Assembly: GCA_018350325.1 (NCBI GenBank)
Contig: JAEVLN010000023.1
Coordinates: 249,001 to 313,000, forward strand
Source of the DNA: Globodera rostochiensis
Taxonomy: Eukaryota; Nematoda; Chromadorea; Rhabditida; Heteroderidae
Direction: 5' to 3'
DNA length: 64,000 nt
This document shows, in pieces, positions 35,650-47,165 of the stretch. Position 1 is the first letter of the stretch. Each line of letters begins with the position of its first letter. The position numbers and the translations under genes were made by a program. The notes under the pieces are model-generated. The model ran no database searches. It saw only the letters and a program-made list of their open reading frames with translations, and was not told where the DNA came from.

Positions 35650-37180
35650 CATTGATATAAGTAATAAATTCAAAAATTATAAACTATTTTTTAAAATAAA
35701 GCAAATTAAATGCGGCTTGCAATATTCAACTTTAATATTTTTATAGCAAACAAATTAGAAAAAATCAACATTAGTAATTATACTAAAGATAACAGTGATA
35801 ATAGTAAGTAATTAACAATTTAAAGAAAAAAGTTAAACTTTTGCAAAATAACAAAATAAATACATTGCACAAAAGTTTTAGTTTTTACTTACAACAAATT
35901 GGATTCTTAATGCTTAAAAAAAGTAAACAAAAAATAAAAATCAGAAAATTTTATAATAAAAAACTTATTTGTCAATAGTTATTTGAAACTTTAAATTAAT
36001 ATAATATTTTTAAAAAGTATGGCTTCAGAGTAAGCACTAAAAACATTTTAAAAAAACAGTCACCTCAAGGAACCAACGACATGGTAGAGTGTGGCTGTGA
36101 CATTTATGTTGCTAAATTAGTTAAAAAAATAAATTAGCAGCAACAAATTTTAATGCCAAATATATAAACTTCTAAAACCAATTTAAAAAGCATCACCTAA
36201 ATGCTACTTAGTGGTGATTTAATTATGTTGTTGAAATTGCATTACAAAATAAAGTTTCCCAAAAAGCAAAAATTTTTATATTAATAACAAAAAAAAAACG
36301 CAGCCACGAGCGAGAATCTTAGAGGCCAGAATCTGGCGGCGCGGGCTTTCCTGGATTTTGTAACTTGATAAAAAAAATTAAAATTCTTGCGCCGGGGATT
36401 TTATGTTTTAGAACATGACTTTATTATAAACAAAAATAAAAAGTGAAAAAAATGAATCTTAAATAAATAACCAAATTGTTTACAAAAAGGTATGATTTTT
36501 GAAAAAAGACAAATTAAAAAGATAAAAATTTTTTAACCAATCAAAAATTATTTGAAAACTTGTCAAGTAAATCAAGCTCGGATATCTTAAATATGACTAA
36601 TAATTATTTTCGCTAACCAATATAATAAGTCCAAATATTGAACATTTTAAGCATTTACTATTATTAAGTAAAATTTACTAATGAAACAATGCCAATAATT
36701 CAGTGAATACTCCTTTGTTAACACAGACGTATTTGTTCGTTTCCATTAATGTTGAAGATTCCTTACTCCATATACCTAAATAATGTTGATTACAACATTT
36801 TTTCGTCGCTTGGAATCACTTGTTGTTTTATTAATAGACATCGTTTTTTAACACTATTCCTAAATTGTAAAAATTTATAATAATTAGTAAAGAACTTATT
36901 CAGTTAAGCTAAACGAATAAACTTTTTTGTAACAATAGAAAAAATGTATACAAATTCAATTTATTTCTTAGAAAATATTTTAAAAATGCTACATTTGAAT
37001 ATTAAGCACATTTGACACAAGTTATGATAACATGCCAGACTTAATTTAGATGAATCCAAGTTGTTGCTAAACTTTTCATAAATAAATAATTGATTAATTT
37101 AATAAAGAAAACCAGAATATTGCCGTCTAATCAATAAATGGTTTAAAAATTAATATTGACATTTTATAATTTATTGCAAG
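35650..37180. other. A-rich block
   Basis: A-rich on +, with a family A repeat at 36060-36290 and a CG-rich patch at 36300-36360. No open frame of note and no RNA gene. Confidence 0.5.
36060..36290 (+). repeat. Dispersed repeat family A, copy 2
   Basis: It matches 39805-40015 over its length: TCAAGGAAC, GACATTTATGTTGCTAAAT, AAATTAGCAGCAA, ATTTTAATGCCAAATATATA, CATCACCTAAATGCT and TTGCATTACAAAATAAAGTT. A part also matches 11342-11462. Same orientation, all in A-rich stretches. Confidence 0.92.
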
Positions 37181-38809
37181 ATTGATTTTAAGGCTAAGCC
37201 TTCTTTAATATATATATTGTAAATATGTGACATTTTTTAATGTTATATTTAATTTTTTTATTATAATTAATTCTTGATTTAACAATAATTTTGCTAAATT
37301 AAAATGTTCTTCTGCTTTATATCTATTATTGAGGATATTTCTTTAAATAAAGCTTGCAGGCAACATTTTTAACTATATAGATTGTATTCATTATACAAAG
37401 AACGCAACATTTTTCAAATATCAGTAAAAACGCGGTTTCATCATTTTTTTTGAATGTAAGTTTTCTATTGATATAAAAATATATTCCTGAGCTCAGCTAT
37501 TCTGTGCTCGTAGTGAACATATTTGGATTTGGCATTTTTTATTTTTATATAGATATTATGTTTAAATAATGCATTTTCTTTGTTTTATAGATGCCATTGA
37601 TAAATTTATTGCATCTATGAGCCATTATTCAAATATTTTATTATATCATATCATAAAAGGGGTCTTAATTTAAATATTTCCATTATTTATTTTGAATGAA
37701 GATTGTTTATTTTTTTCGAAAATGCATTAAATCATTTTTTTATTGATAAAATATTACATTGTATTTTTGTGTTTGAATGTAGAATTTTATTTTATTATTT
37801 TTGTTATAAAAATATTTAAAAATGATAATTTTTGAAATTTTAAACGTAAATTTTGTACATTAATCAAGTTTATGAATTGAAGGTTTTGTTATAGAGAGAG
37901 AGAACGACGAAATTTAACATATTGCTCACTGGCGAATAGTAATCGTCGAAAGATGGAGGAGCCGGTTAAGAGGCAGAGGCTCAGACCCAATGAAAGCCTT
38001 ATTTATTATTTACATATTACACTTAAATTAATCAAAGTTTAATATTTGAATTCATAATTTTTTATTGTATGCATATCCAATTAGAATTTGATTTTTCATG
38101 TAGTGTAATTGTTTTTGTACTCGAAATTCTGTTGCGTTGCTTGACTAATGTTTCTTCGACCAAACTTTTTTAAGAAATTTTAATTATTAAATTGAAATAT
38201 GATTATTTAAAGAATTAAAATTAAAATGTTTGTTTGTAATGTTTTACATAAATATTATTTTTTGAATAAAATATAAAAAACATAATTCCTTATAAGATGA
38301 TAACTTTTATTAGTATAAGTAGTTTGAATGTTTAAAAAATATTAAGAAACAATGGTGTAAATAAAAAATTTATTTTTTTTAATATTACATTTTAAGATTA
38401 GCATGAGTTGGAACGGGCTCTATTAAGTGGAATCCGAAGGTCCCACGTGTCCAAAATTTATGTACCATTGCAGTTACAAAAATTATTATTTAATTATTTT
38501 ATTTAGGTTATTCGACGTTCAAGGCTGTCGAATTTATATAATTTTAATTACCAGCTAATCTTAAATTAATGCTTTATTTTTTAGACAAATATAGTTTTTG
38601 GCTATAAGTTTTTTTACATTTAAAGTATTTTAAACGAATTTTTCAGTAAGATTTAAGAAAACATTAGTCCTTATTATTGTTTTTAACTACACTAATTAAT
38701 TTTAAATTTAAATATTATTTTTTAATTTGGCGTATCATATTTAGGAAAAAAATATTATAAAGTCAAATAAGAACTTTATAATGTAAGACTCTCCCTCAAT
38801 ATTCATATT
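37180..38809. other. T-rich block
   Basis: T-rich on +, with a GC-richer island at 37895-37995 and another at 38400-38460. The first gives the small candidate frame listed next. The second is open on + but has an in-frame TAG before it and another after it. Nothing else is recognised. Confidence 0.45.
37953..38042 (+). CDS. Candidate N-terminal exon or small ORF, unknown
   Basis: An ATG at 37953 opens a basic, protein-like start (MEEPVKRQRLRPNESL) that then runs into AT-rich sequence and ends at TAA after 29 codons. The island upstream is open in the same frame for about 18 codons. This would suit the first coding exon of a nuclear protein, but no GT donor falls at the composition change near 38000. 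Confidence 0.25.
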   Translation: MEEPVKRQRLRPNESLIYYLHITLKLIKV

Positions 38810-39099
38810 TTGTTAGTAAACATTTCGCCAAAGACACTTTACCCCAATCTTTTGGTCGCCCTTCGAACTTTCAGTGTGGTTTTTCATATCGTTTATATTT
38901 GTCTTTTCCTATTTTTGTTTCCCAACGTCGTCATCATTTTATTGATCGCCTCGGCGATTGTTCTTCGTGGACTTTCGCTTACTCGCGGCCATTTGTATTT
39001 GTTTTGGATTAAAGCGTCTTTTAAAAGGAGCGGAATTATTGTGAAGGGCTTAACTCCCGGACCGGAAAAAGTCCGACGATAATACGTTTTGTATTTCAA
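38810..39099. other. CG-rich segment open on both strands
   Basis: On + a 90-codon frame (38810-39082) is very hydrophobic in its middle. On the minus strand a 68-codon frame (38893-39099) reads SESPRRTIAEAINKMMTTLG and ends with a basic NKNRKRQI. Another minus-strand frame after its stop continues with charged, protein-like sequence to about 38815. The minus strand is the more natural reading and would need one frameshift, as in a decayed coding sequence. No family is recognised. Confidence 0.3.
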
Positions 39100-39138
39100 T
39101 TTACAATTCTAAGCATGTTCGTTCGCTTCGATAGCCTG

Positions 39139-39315
39139 AAAGCTTAATTTATAAAATCAATTTTACTTTAAAAATTTGGTTAGCCTTAATCAATGAATTT
39201 TATTATTCAGAAAATTTGATATCACGCAATAAAATGAAATGTTTATTTATTGTAGTTTCCTGGCCTCTGTATTTTATTACAACTGTTGTAAATAAAAATT
39301 TTCATGCTGCTCTGC
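39139..39315 (+). repeat. Dispersed repeat family B, copy 2
   Basis: Partner of 32581-32745. Its extra segment CTGTATTTTATTACAACTGT, absent from the other copy, lies just before the shared AAAAATTTTCATGC end. Confidence 0.9.
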
Positions 39316-39804
39316 CTGGCGAAATTCGCTAAATTCTTCATGGCGGCGACCGCGTGGCGTCGTCATCAGAAGCAGCGGTGCTTGATAATGATAAAAATTA
39401 AAATTATTTTATTTCTTTATTTGTTGAAGTTTTTTATGAAGCTTTACTTATAATTATCATTTAATTTTTGATCTTTAATAATATTCTAAATTTAATAAGT
39501 TATTATTTTTCTATATGCCGTTAGATAAATTTATAACAGATGGCTAAAAGTTATAAGAATTTCTGCACTCTTTCTTCTCGTGGTTTAATGGTTTTTAAAA
39601 CAATATTTAATAATTTTAATTATAAATTTTTAATTGTCTTCATTTTTATAAAATATTTAAGTACGAAGAACATTAATTTAATTCGGTGATAATCTTTTGT
39701 TTTAATGTTATTTTTTAAAGAATAAATAAAACGTTACATTTTGCAGTCAATTTTACGCTTATTCAAAATCTTTAATAATAAACAAATATATAACAATAAT
39801 ACTA

Positions 39805-40015
39805 GTCAAGGAACTTAAAGACAAAAAGAGTGAGCACGTGAACATTTGTGCTGCTAAATCAGTTAAAAATAAATTAGCAGCAATAAATTTTAATGCCAAA
39901 TATATAATCTGATAAAACCAATTTAAAAGGCATCACCTAAATGCTCATACGTTGATTAAATTATTTTGTATTAAAATTGCATTACAAAATAAAGTTGCCC
40001 AAAAAGCAATATTTT
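39805..40015 (+). repeat. Dispersed repeat family A, copy 3
   Basis: Partner of 36060-36290, with small deletions (for example CTCATACGTTGATT for CTACTTAGTGGTGATT). Both of these copies begin in a comparable place near TCAAGGAAC, which may mark one end of the element. Confidence 0.92.
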
Positions 40016-41122
40016 GATGTTGCTTTTAAAATGAAACGAGCACATTTTTATGGCAATGTAATTATCAAGATAAATGATAAAATCATAACTAATTATTAAA
40101 AAGCTAGATTTAATTTTAATGTGCATAAGTCGACAAATGTATAGTTCTCTCAGCGATCTTTTCAAGATTATAAAATATTTCGTAACAAATACTTTTTAAC
40201 CGTTTAAAGTTTGGCCACCGTCGTCTTCGGGCTAATGGCGGTCTGTATTCCTCCGACGGCAATTGGCATCGGTAGCTCGCCGAGGCCTTAGTGGAATCAG
40301 CCATACCCAACATTTTCTTAAGTAATAAATTGAAAATATAATTTAATCACACAAATTTTAACTTAATTGTTTGATAAACTACATCTATGACTTCTTGAAT
40401 ATCTATTTCTCTCCAAACAAATTGAATTAAACATTTATTAGACTCAATTCTTTTCAATTCATTATTTTTTTATAAAAATGACCTATTATTTATTATAATG
40501 GTTTGTAATTTAAATTATTTTATTATTTTTTAAGAATTATTTAATAATGTTGAATGATTTTTTGAAGAAGGTTTTTTTTAAATGCAAACTCACTTTTGAA
40601 GTCCCACTTTCAAAGCAGTGGTATCACAGTGTCATTGTTTTTTAAATTTTGTTTGGATCTTTGGAAACATTTTTAACTTCCAGTTTTGATTCCTCAACAT
40701 ATGATAACTTTATATTACATCATGTATAATAAATTTTAAAAAGCGATCAAATATTGGTAAAATCAAGCCTGTAGAATGATAATTTGTTTTATTGATGTTT
40801 AAATTTAAAAATATTTATAACTAAGCTAACAAATATTTATTAATGATTAGCTAACCTAATCAAAAATAAAAACGATCTTAATCAGATATCCGTTAAATAC
40901 AGTATACTACTGGTTTATAACCATATTAACAAATTAAATTCAAAAAATAAAAATTTATATCATAAATTTACAAACGAATAAACTTTTGCACCATCTAGCA
41001 CTTAAATTATTTGCCAGGCACGCCATGCACAGTCGAAACCTAAACCGGCGCAAACATCGATGGGGACAACGAAAACGACAAAAACATCGATGGTGACAAC
41101 TAATAAAATTAATCACATTTAA
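40016..41122. other. Mixed stretch with two CG-rich islands
   Basis: Islands lie at 40200-40313 (open on the minus strand for 65 codons, rich in serine, proline and arginine) and at 41030-41110, which holds two AACATCGATGG repeats 39 bases apart. Between them the DNA is AT-rich, with T-rich sequence to about 40700 and A-rich after. No gene is assigned. Confidence 0.4.
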
Positions 41123-41422
41123 ATGAGTGCGAAAAGGCGGCATAATGATAAACCTGTCTAAAAATTACCATTATTCAATTCTAATTTGGAAGAAAATAAC
41201 CCAATTCAATTTCAAATTTTTACGGAGGCCCTTCCTTTGAGCCAATCCAAAACTCTTTCTTTATCAATCAAGATACAAAGCGTCCCATCACGGATCAAAG
41301 AAAATATCGCGCGACTTCGCGATCAGTCAAGAATAAATTGTATATTACAAAATCTAAATGATAAACCTGATGTAACATTTGGGGCGGAAGAACTCATGTT
41401 AAAATTTAAACAGTCCATGTAA
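41123..41422 (+). CDS. Candidate ORF, interrupted by one in-frame TAA
   Basis: ATG at 41123 opens a basic start (MSAKRRHNDKPV), meets TAA at 41159, then stays open in the same frame for 86 more codons to TAA at 41420. The second part contains helix-like, charged sequence (SRIKENIARLRDQSRIN) and an acidic patch. Under the standard code only the 78-86-codon part counts and could be chance. With TAA read as glutamine the frame would run 169 codons to TGA at 41630. No domain is recognised. Confidence 0.25.
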
Positions 41423-44400
41423 CAGACAAAAATATTTTAATTTTCAATCGGAAAAAAGTATGAATAAACCTACCGATTAAAAAATACTTAATAAAAAAAA
41501 AAGTTGCCAAAAGAATTAAAACATTCTCCACAACGAAAATAAATGTATTTTAATAAATATCTTAAAATCCTCTATAAAATAAAACAATATACCCTTTCTA
41601 TAAATAATATAACTTTTAGATTTTTAAATTGAGTAAAGACTCTTTTGCACTAAAGTTCTATTTATTAACCGATACTTTTTAGAAATAATGAAATAATCTT
41701 TTACAAAGGATAAACGATTAAAGCTTAAAACTTTGTAAAATTTGACCTATTAATTTGTTACATGAACATTTATGTTTTGGCGGGATGTAGCATATCGGAC
41801 AATGCGGAGAAAAAAAACGATTACTCTTATAAATAACATGTAATCGTTAAATAACAATGATAATTATAATTTATAAAATTTATAACTAAAAAAATTATTG
41901 GTTTATAGTTAATGCAACTTTCAAAAACGTTAATAAAGATGCAAATAAATTTATACTCACAAACTACAATTTAAAAAAATGCAAGCTTTAGAAAGAATCA
42001 ATATTCAAAACAACCGGTGATAAGTAAAAATTATAAATTAATAGTGAATCATTAGAAATCAGAAATTCACACCACAAGTTCTGGATTGCAGAGCCAAAGT
42101 GAAAATCTACAGGCCGCAATTTTCGGCTATGCGAATTTGAATTCACATTAAACTAACTGACTAAAATTTTTAATAAAATCGGATAAGCTAAATATAGGTG
42201 TATACAAATAACAGAGCTTTTGACATAAAACGGAATTATAAAGGTTTTTTAATAAATATTTACAATAACAGTTAATGATTAACATTTGCTCCATGAAATA
42301 CAATAGAAGGACAAATACTTGTGCATTGATTTCATTTTTGTGTTTAGAATGCAACCTATACATATTGAACTATTGTAGTTATACTTTAAACCATTTAAAA
42401 TATTTGCAAGTATCAAATCACTACCAAAAAGCATTAAAGTTATAAATTTCATAAATTAGAAAGTTTCTTTTAATAATTTTTGATTTTAAACTAAAAATAA
42501 ATAAATAAATTATAAAAATTAAAAAATTAAACAAATAAATAGTTCTATGTTTAATAAAGAAAACAAAGATAAGATTATTAATTAAAGCATTTTTTAACAA
42601 TTCCGAATTTAGAAGTTTCTAATAAAAAACGATAAAACCCGGTGCTACAAAAGCTAAGATTCCTTATTAGACAATTTTTATAAAGTTAAAATCATCTACA
42701 CAATTAGTCAAATCCATTTCTTATTTATATAAATTTCGAATTTATTTTAAAAAAATAGTACTTATAATTAAAGTTATCGAAATAGGTAAATGAATTATTT
42801 AACTACAGATTAAAATGTTTAAATACAAATATTTATATTTAAACTAAAGTATCTAAATCAACCGCTGAGCCATTATAAATGGTTAATGTTTAAAAAAAGT
42901 TTATCAAAAAAATATACCTAAGCACACCGACATCGTTTAGTGAAAGAGTTCTTGCGCCGGCCTTTTTACAAAAAATTTATATTAAATAATTAATAAATTC
43001 AATTATAAAGAGAAACGATAAAATAGAATTAAATTAATGAAGGTTATGTGAAATTAAATTAATCAAATCTTTGATTTAATTAATATCTTAGGTAAAATTT
43101 TGCAAAATTAAAATATTCAAATTTTAACTGATTGGGATACACGGTATCGGCTTCGTCCACGGCGACCTCAAATTCCTATAAAATTTATTTATGCTAAACT
43201 TACGCCTAGTATCCTGTTTAAACTTGTTTTTTTTAAACAAATTTATATTACATTAAAAATGAACTTAATTTAAAAAATAATTTACTTGGATTTGATTGAC
43301 GTAATTATTTTTAAAAAATCTAAAAAAGATCAACTGTATTAATATATGTGGTAACTATCAAACAAAAAATAATGAATTTAAAAAGAGTATACTTCAACTG
43401 AAAACCTATAATATTGTAAAATGTCTTTGAAATAAAAATAAAATAAAATTTGCTTACAAGAATCAAACTATTCAAATTCCTACACGACTAACATCGTGCT
43501 ATACAGAAATACTACAAACCATGTGCAATCCCTTAACGTGTTTAATATGCGAGAATAAAAATAGGACTGCTAACTGCAATCAAAAATAATCATTAACAAA
43601 GTTGAAAATAGAAAACAAACAAACGCTCATTGATTTAAACTTATTAAAGTTTATGTAAAAATAAAATTTCTTTGTTACTAACAAAAATAAATAAATATGC
43701 TTATCTAATGAGTTAAATCACCGAATAAAAAACTCCACGAAAGTCAAAGGTGCAAACAAAATAGCAAGGTAAATTTTGGAACTCCTAGCAACAAAAAACT
43801 AAACAAGGACCTCAAATTTAAAAAGAAAATTAATTATTTTTATTCTTACAATTAGCTTAATATAATTTATTATGAAAATGGAATATTTGAAAATAAAAAT
43901 GCTAATATTAAAATTAAAACCAAGAACAGTGTTTAAAACGATACAAAAAAAATAAACTAAATTAAATTACTGCACTTATTAAAGTTATGATAATTTAACT
44001 TTTAAATAATTTTATTCAATTTTAATAAAAGGTAAATCTAAACATTTTTTAAAAATAAAATAGTATTTTGTTAAATATTAAATATTGTATCTTATTCCAA
44101 CTTGATTTATTCATAATCACGGTAATTTTTTCATTTGTTTACAAAATTTTATTGTAACAATTCAAAAGTTCAGAAAATAATATTAAATTAAAAAATAATT
44201 TAAAATGAATTTGATAACAAAACAAATAAAAAAATTTGTATGATTGTGCTGACAATAACTGATTTAACAAAATAAAAAACAACTTAATTAAATTATTTCA
44301 TAAATAAATAAAGCTTATTCTGATAAACTATATTGTTTAAAAAATGCATCCCTCACTCTAAGAAAATGATTAAATATAGCCAAATAAACTGTCTATTAAA

Positions 44401-45592
44401 AAAATGCAATAAGCCATTTATACGATGCTTCCGACAAACTCTAATGTTTACACATGCATTGCTTACAATAGCGGATCAAGTTTTTAACATCCAAAAAAAG
44501 TAAAAATTATATAGTTAAATGTTATAAATAAAAATTTAGATTTAAATCAACTACAATATTACTATCTTAAGTTTCATCAATGCAATAATTTGTGATAAAA
44601 TAAAAAGTTTGTTGAGCGATTCGTAAAACATATGTGACGAAGCGCCTTGGAATTATAAACGATTAATAAAAATATTTTAAATTGACTTTATTTTGTGATG
44701 CAGAAAAAGACTTTTAGATTTCGAAAATCGTCGCATCAAAAAATTGAAAATTGATAAAACTAATGAATTATTTTTAAATAAACATTAAGTTTTAGATAAA
44801 AATGATTTTTTTATAAAACTACAATAACAACTAATTGATTTAAAAAAATTATTTGGGGTGAAAAATTTTTTTTAGTTTTCTTCGGAGAACTTAGTTATGA
44901 ATGTAGGCGTGACACGCGCGATGGGAACGTTAAAAACAAATTCTTTTTAAACACTGGGTTTAAAAAAATAGTATAATCATTTAATTACTCCTCAAAAACA
45001 AATCGTGAAAACATAGTACTACATAAATTTTTGATGGATAATAAAAAATCTAAATATTTATTTGCTTTTGGTCAGTTATAATGTGGTCTTATTTTTAAAG
45101 ACGCACTATTATTAAATTGCTTAATAATTAATTTAATTAAATTAAGCATTTTTTGCAACAAAGAATTAAATTGCAAATAAATGATCCTTTTGCATTTTAT
45201 TTCAAAAGATTTAAATTCAAACGTGGTCGCGTCACCTTGCGGATGTAATTTTATCAATTATTAGGACATCATAAATAATAAAATTTAATTATATTATAGC
45301 AACTTTTGTTGTAATAATAATAAAATATTATTATAATGTATTGTATCGAGTTACAATTAATTGAATTTATTTTTTTTTGGTTTATGCTTTTAACAAAAAA
45401 AAAACAACAATACTTATGTTTATAAAAAAAACAATTCATAATAAAATAATTATATTGGTTATAAAATGGAGTCAAGACGCAATAATAATAAGTTTGAAAA
45501 CTAAATACATTTTTAAATACAAAAACATCTTTTCTAAATTCTAAAACCTAAAAAAAATATTATCAAAAATTAAAGAAATGATATTTTTTTAG
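41423..45592. other. A-rich gene-free stretch
   Basis: The + strand is A-rich. Frames of 61-71 codons on the minus strand are AT-driven. Small GC-richer patches at 42060-42130, 43130-43170 and 44880-44940 have no convincing frame. No repeats or RNA genes are recognised. Confidence 0.5.
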
Positions 45593-45703
45593 GACCAGAA
45601 ACCGTGCGTTATGCCCTAACGGCTTGGCAACGTGTTCCACAAGCCAGGGAAATACCAGCCCATCAAAGCCTAAGTGCAGCTTCACCAAATAGAAATCGTG
45701 AAG
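45593..45703 (+). CDS. Candidate internal exon with canonical acceptor
   Basis: The left border is GATATTTTTTTAG and the right border GTGAA/GTTAAATT. The 111 bases between are GC-richer and open, reading PETVRYALTAWQRVPQAREI and then a serine- and asparagine-rich part. This is a well-mixed protein stretch. The opposite strand is open too, so homology is needed. No neighbouring exon was identified. Confidence 0.3.
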
Positions 45704-45979
45704 TTAAATTAATAAAAAGAAATTATAACCTAGAATTAATATATTTAAATATAATCACATTAAAAATAATTAACTACAAATATTATAAAAAATTATTAAT
45801 CAGAAAAATAAGAAATAAAATTAACATAATTTAAATAAACATTAAACTCTTTTTTGTCGAAATAAAAAATTAAAAGCAGTAAACTAAACATTTGGTTAGA
45901 AAAGAATTCTGTTTTAAATGCTAATTATCTAATTTTGCGGAAGCCTCTCTTACCAAACGGAACCAGCGTTTTCGCAACC

Positions 45980-46335
45980 TGCACCGAATGCCTGTGGACG
46001 AACCCTTGTTTTTTTGATTTTATATCTGTGCATCATTTTTTAAATTTAGGCTCTTTGACATCAAAGTGCATCAAATAAATGATTAACAATTAAAAGGCAT
46101 AATCTAATTTACAAAGGATTAAGAAAGAAGTTATAAAATATAAATAAAAAAGTGGTGACCAAAAAATTATTAAGATAATAGAAATTTAAAATTTCCGAAT
46201 TACTATCAAAATACTGAACATTAAATTGCTTTGCCTTAACGCTTTAGCAATTGATCGTATAACTTTGGCTACTTATAAAATGTGAAATTTTCTACTGACT
46301 TATAAGATGACTCAATTACAGTTAACGTTTAGATT
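45980..46335 (+). repeat. Dispersed repeat shared with 23098-23470
   Basis: The second copy of the family, with deletions relative to the first (for example TGCATCAAATAAATG for TGCAGCCTGGCAATCAATCAAATAAATG) and an insertion, GTGGTGACC, near 46150. The flanks are unrelated to those of the other copy. Confidence 0.93.
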
Positions 46336-46629
46336 CTATAGATAACAAATTAAGTTTTACGATTACCAAATATAAATATATGTCTTAAAATATTTAAAAA
46401 ATAAATCTTATCAAAAATAAATAAAAGGGGTTTTAATAATTTCCCAAAACAATATTATGTATTAAAATTAATACAGAAAAAAACTTTCAATCAAGCACAA
46501 AAAAAAATCGGCCGAGTCGAATTCATCCAGATTACGACGTGGTCAGAATTTATAAGACAAAAAATTGAAGGTACTGAAGGATGTATTTTTAGTAAGTGCA
46601 AATGCAGATGAGATTAACAGAAGCTTAAA

Positions 46630-46730
46630 ACGCCACTCAAAATATTCATGTATAAAAACTGATACAAATAATGTAGCCATAAATAAACTTTACATAAAAT
46701 AAGCGCAAATTGAAAAGAAAATGCAGCCCA
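46630..46730 (+). repeat. Dispersed repeat shared with 18955-19060
   Basis: Contains the shared run CAAATAATGTAGCCATAAAT at 46665 and weaker similarity on both sides. Its partner lies in the other large A-rich stretch in the same orientation. Confidence 0.7.
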
Positions 46731-46865
46731 AATAGACGAAGCCTTTGAATTGTCTTGCTCAAAATATCAAAAATAATAGTAGGTAAAAAATATATTTTTA
46801 TCATTTTGCATTCATCTCTTAGAAAAATAAAATAAGTGTCAGAGATACAAGCGCAAATAAAAAAT

Positions 46866-47165
46866 GGGTGCATTTTTAGTTTGAATAAAAATTTGATCTT
46901 TAAGGGTGCATTTTCGTTTTAACCATTTTGTGTAAAAATTGGCAGAGGATTTGAGTGCATCAGGCATGATCACGGATATTCAGATATCCGTGAAATATCC
47001 TTATGGGTTGATACGGATCGGATTTGAAAAAGTGAAATGGACACGGATATGAAAGTCAAATCCGCGGGTATCCGCGAATATCCATATCTTTCTGAATTTT
47101 TACCTCAAAAAAAGTACTAGATTCGGACATTTAATACCCGTACCCGCAATCTCTCAATCGAATGC
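46866..47165. mobile_element. Transposon relic with GGTGCATTTT and GGATATCCG motifs
   Basis: Two GGGTGCATTTT runs (46866 and 46906) match the interiors of the elements at 13449-14016 and 32063-32536. At 46961 CAGGCATGATCACGGATATT begins a run of CGGATAT and ATATCCG motifs that ends in ACCCGTACCCGC near 47150. CAGGC ends with palindromic subterminal motifs suit hAT-like elements. No target duplication was found, so at least one relic, perhaps two nested, is present. Confidence 0.5.

Noticed and set aside
37994..39138. 381-codon gene in a UAA/UAG-glutamine code
   Set aside because: The run without TGA is long, but several such runs are expected in six frames of 64 kb. Kept only as part of a hypothesis.
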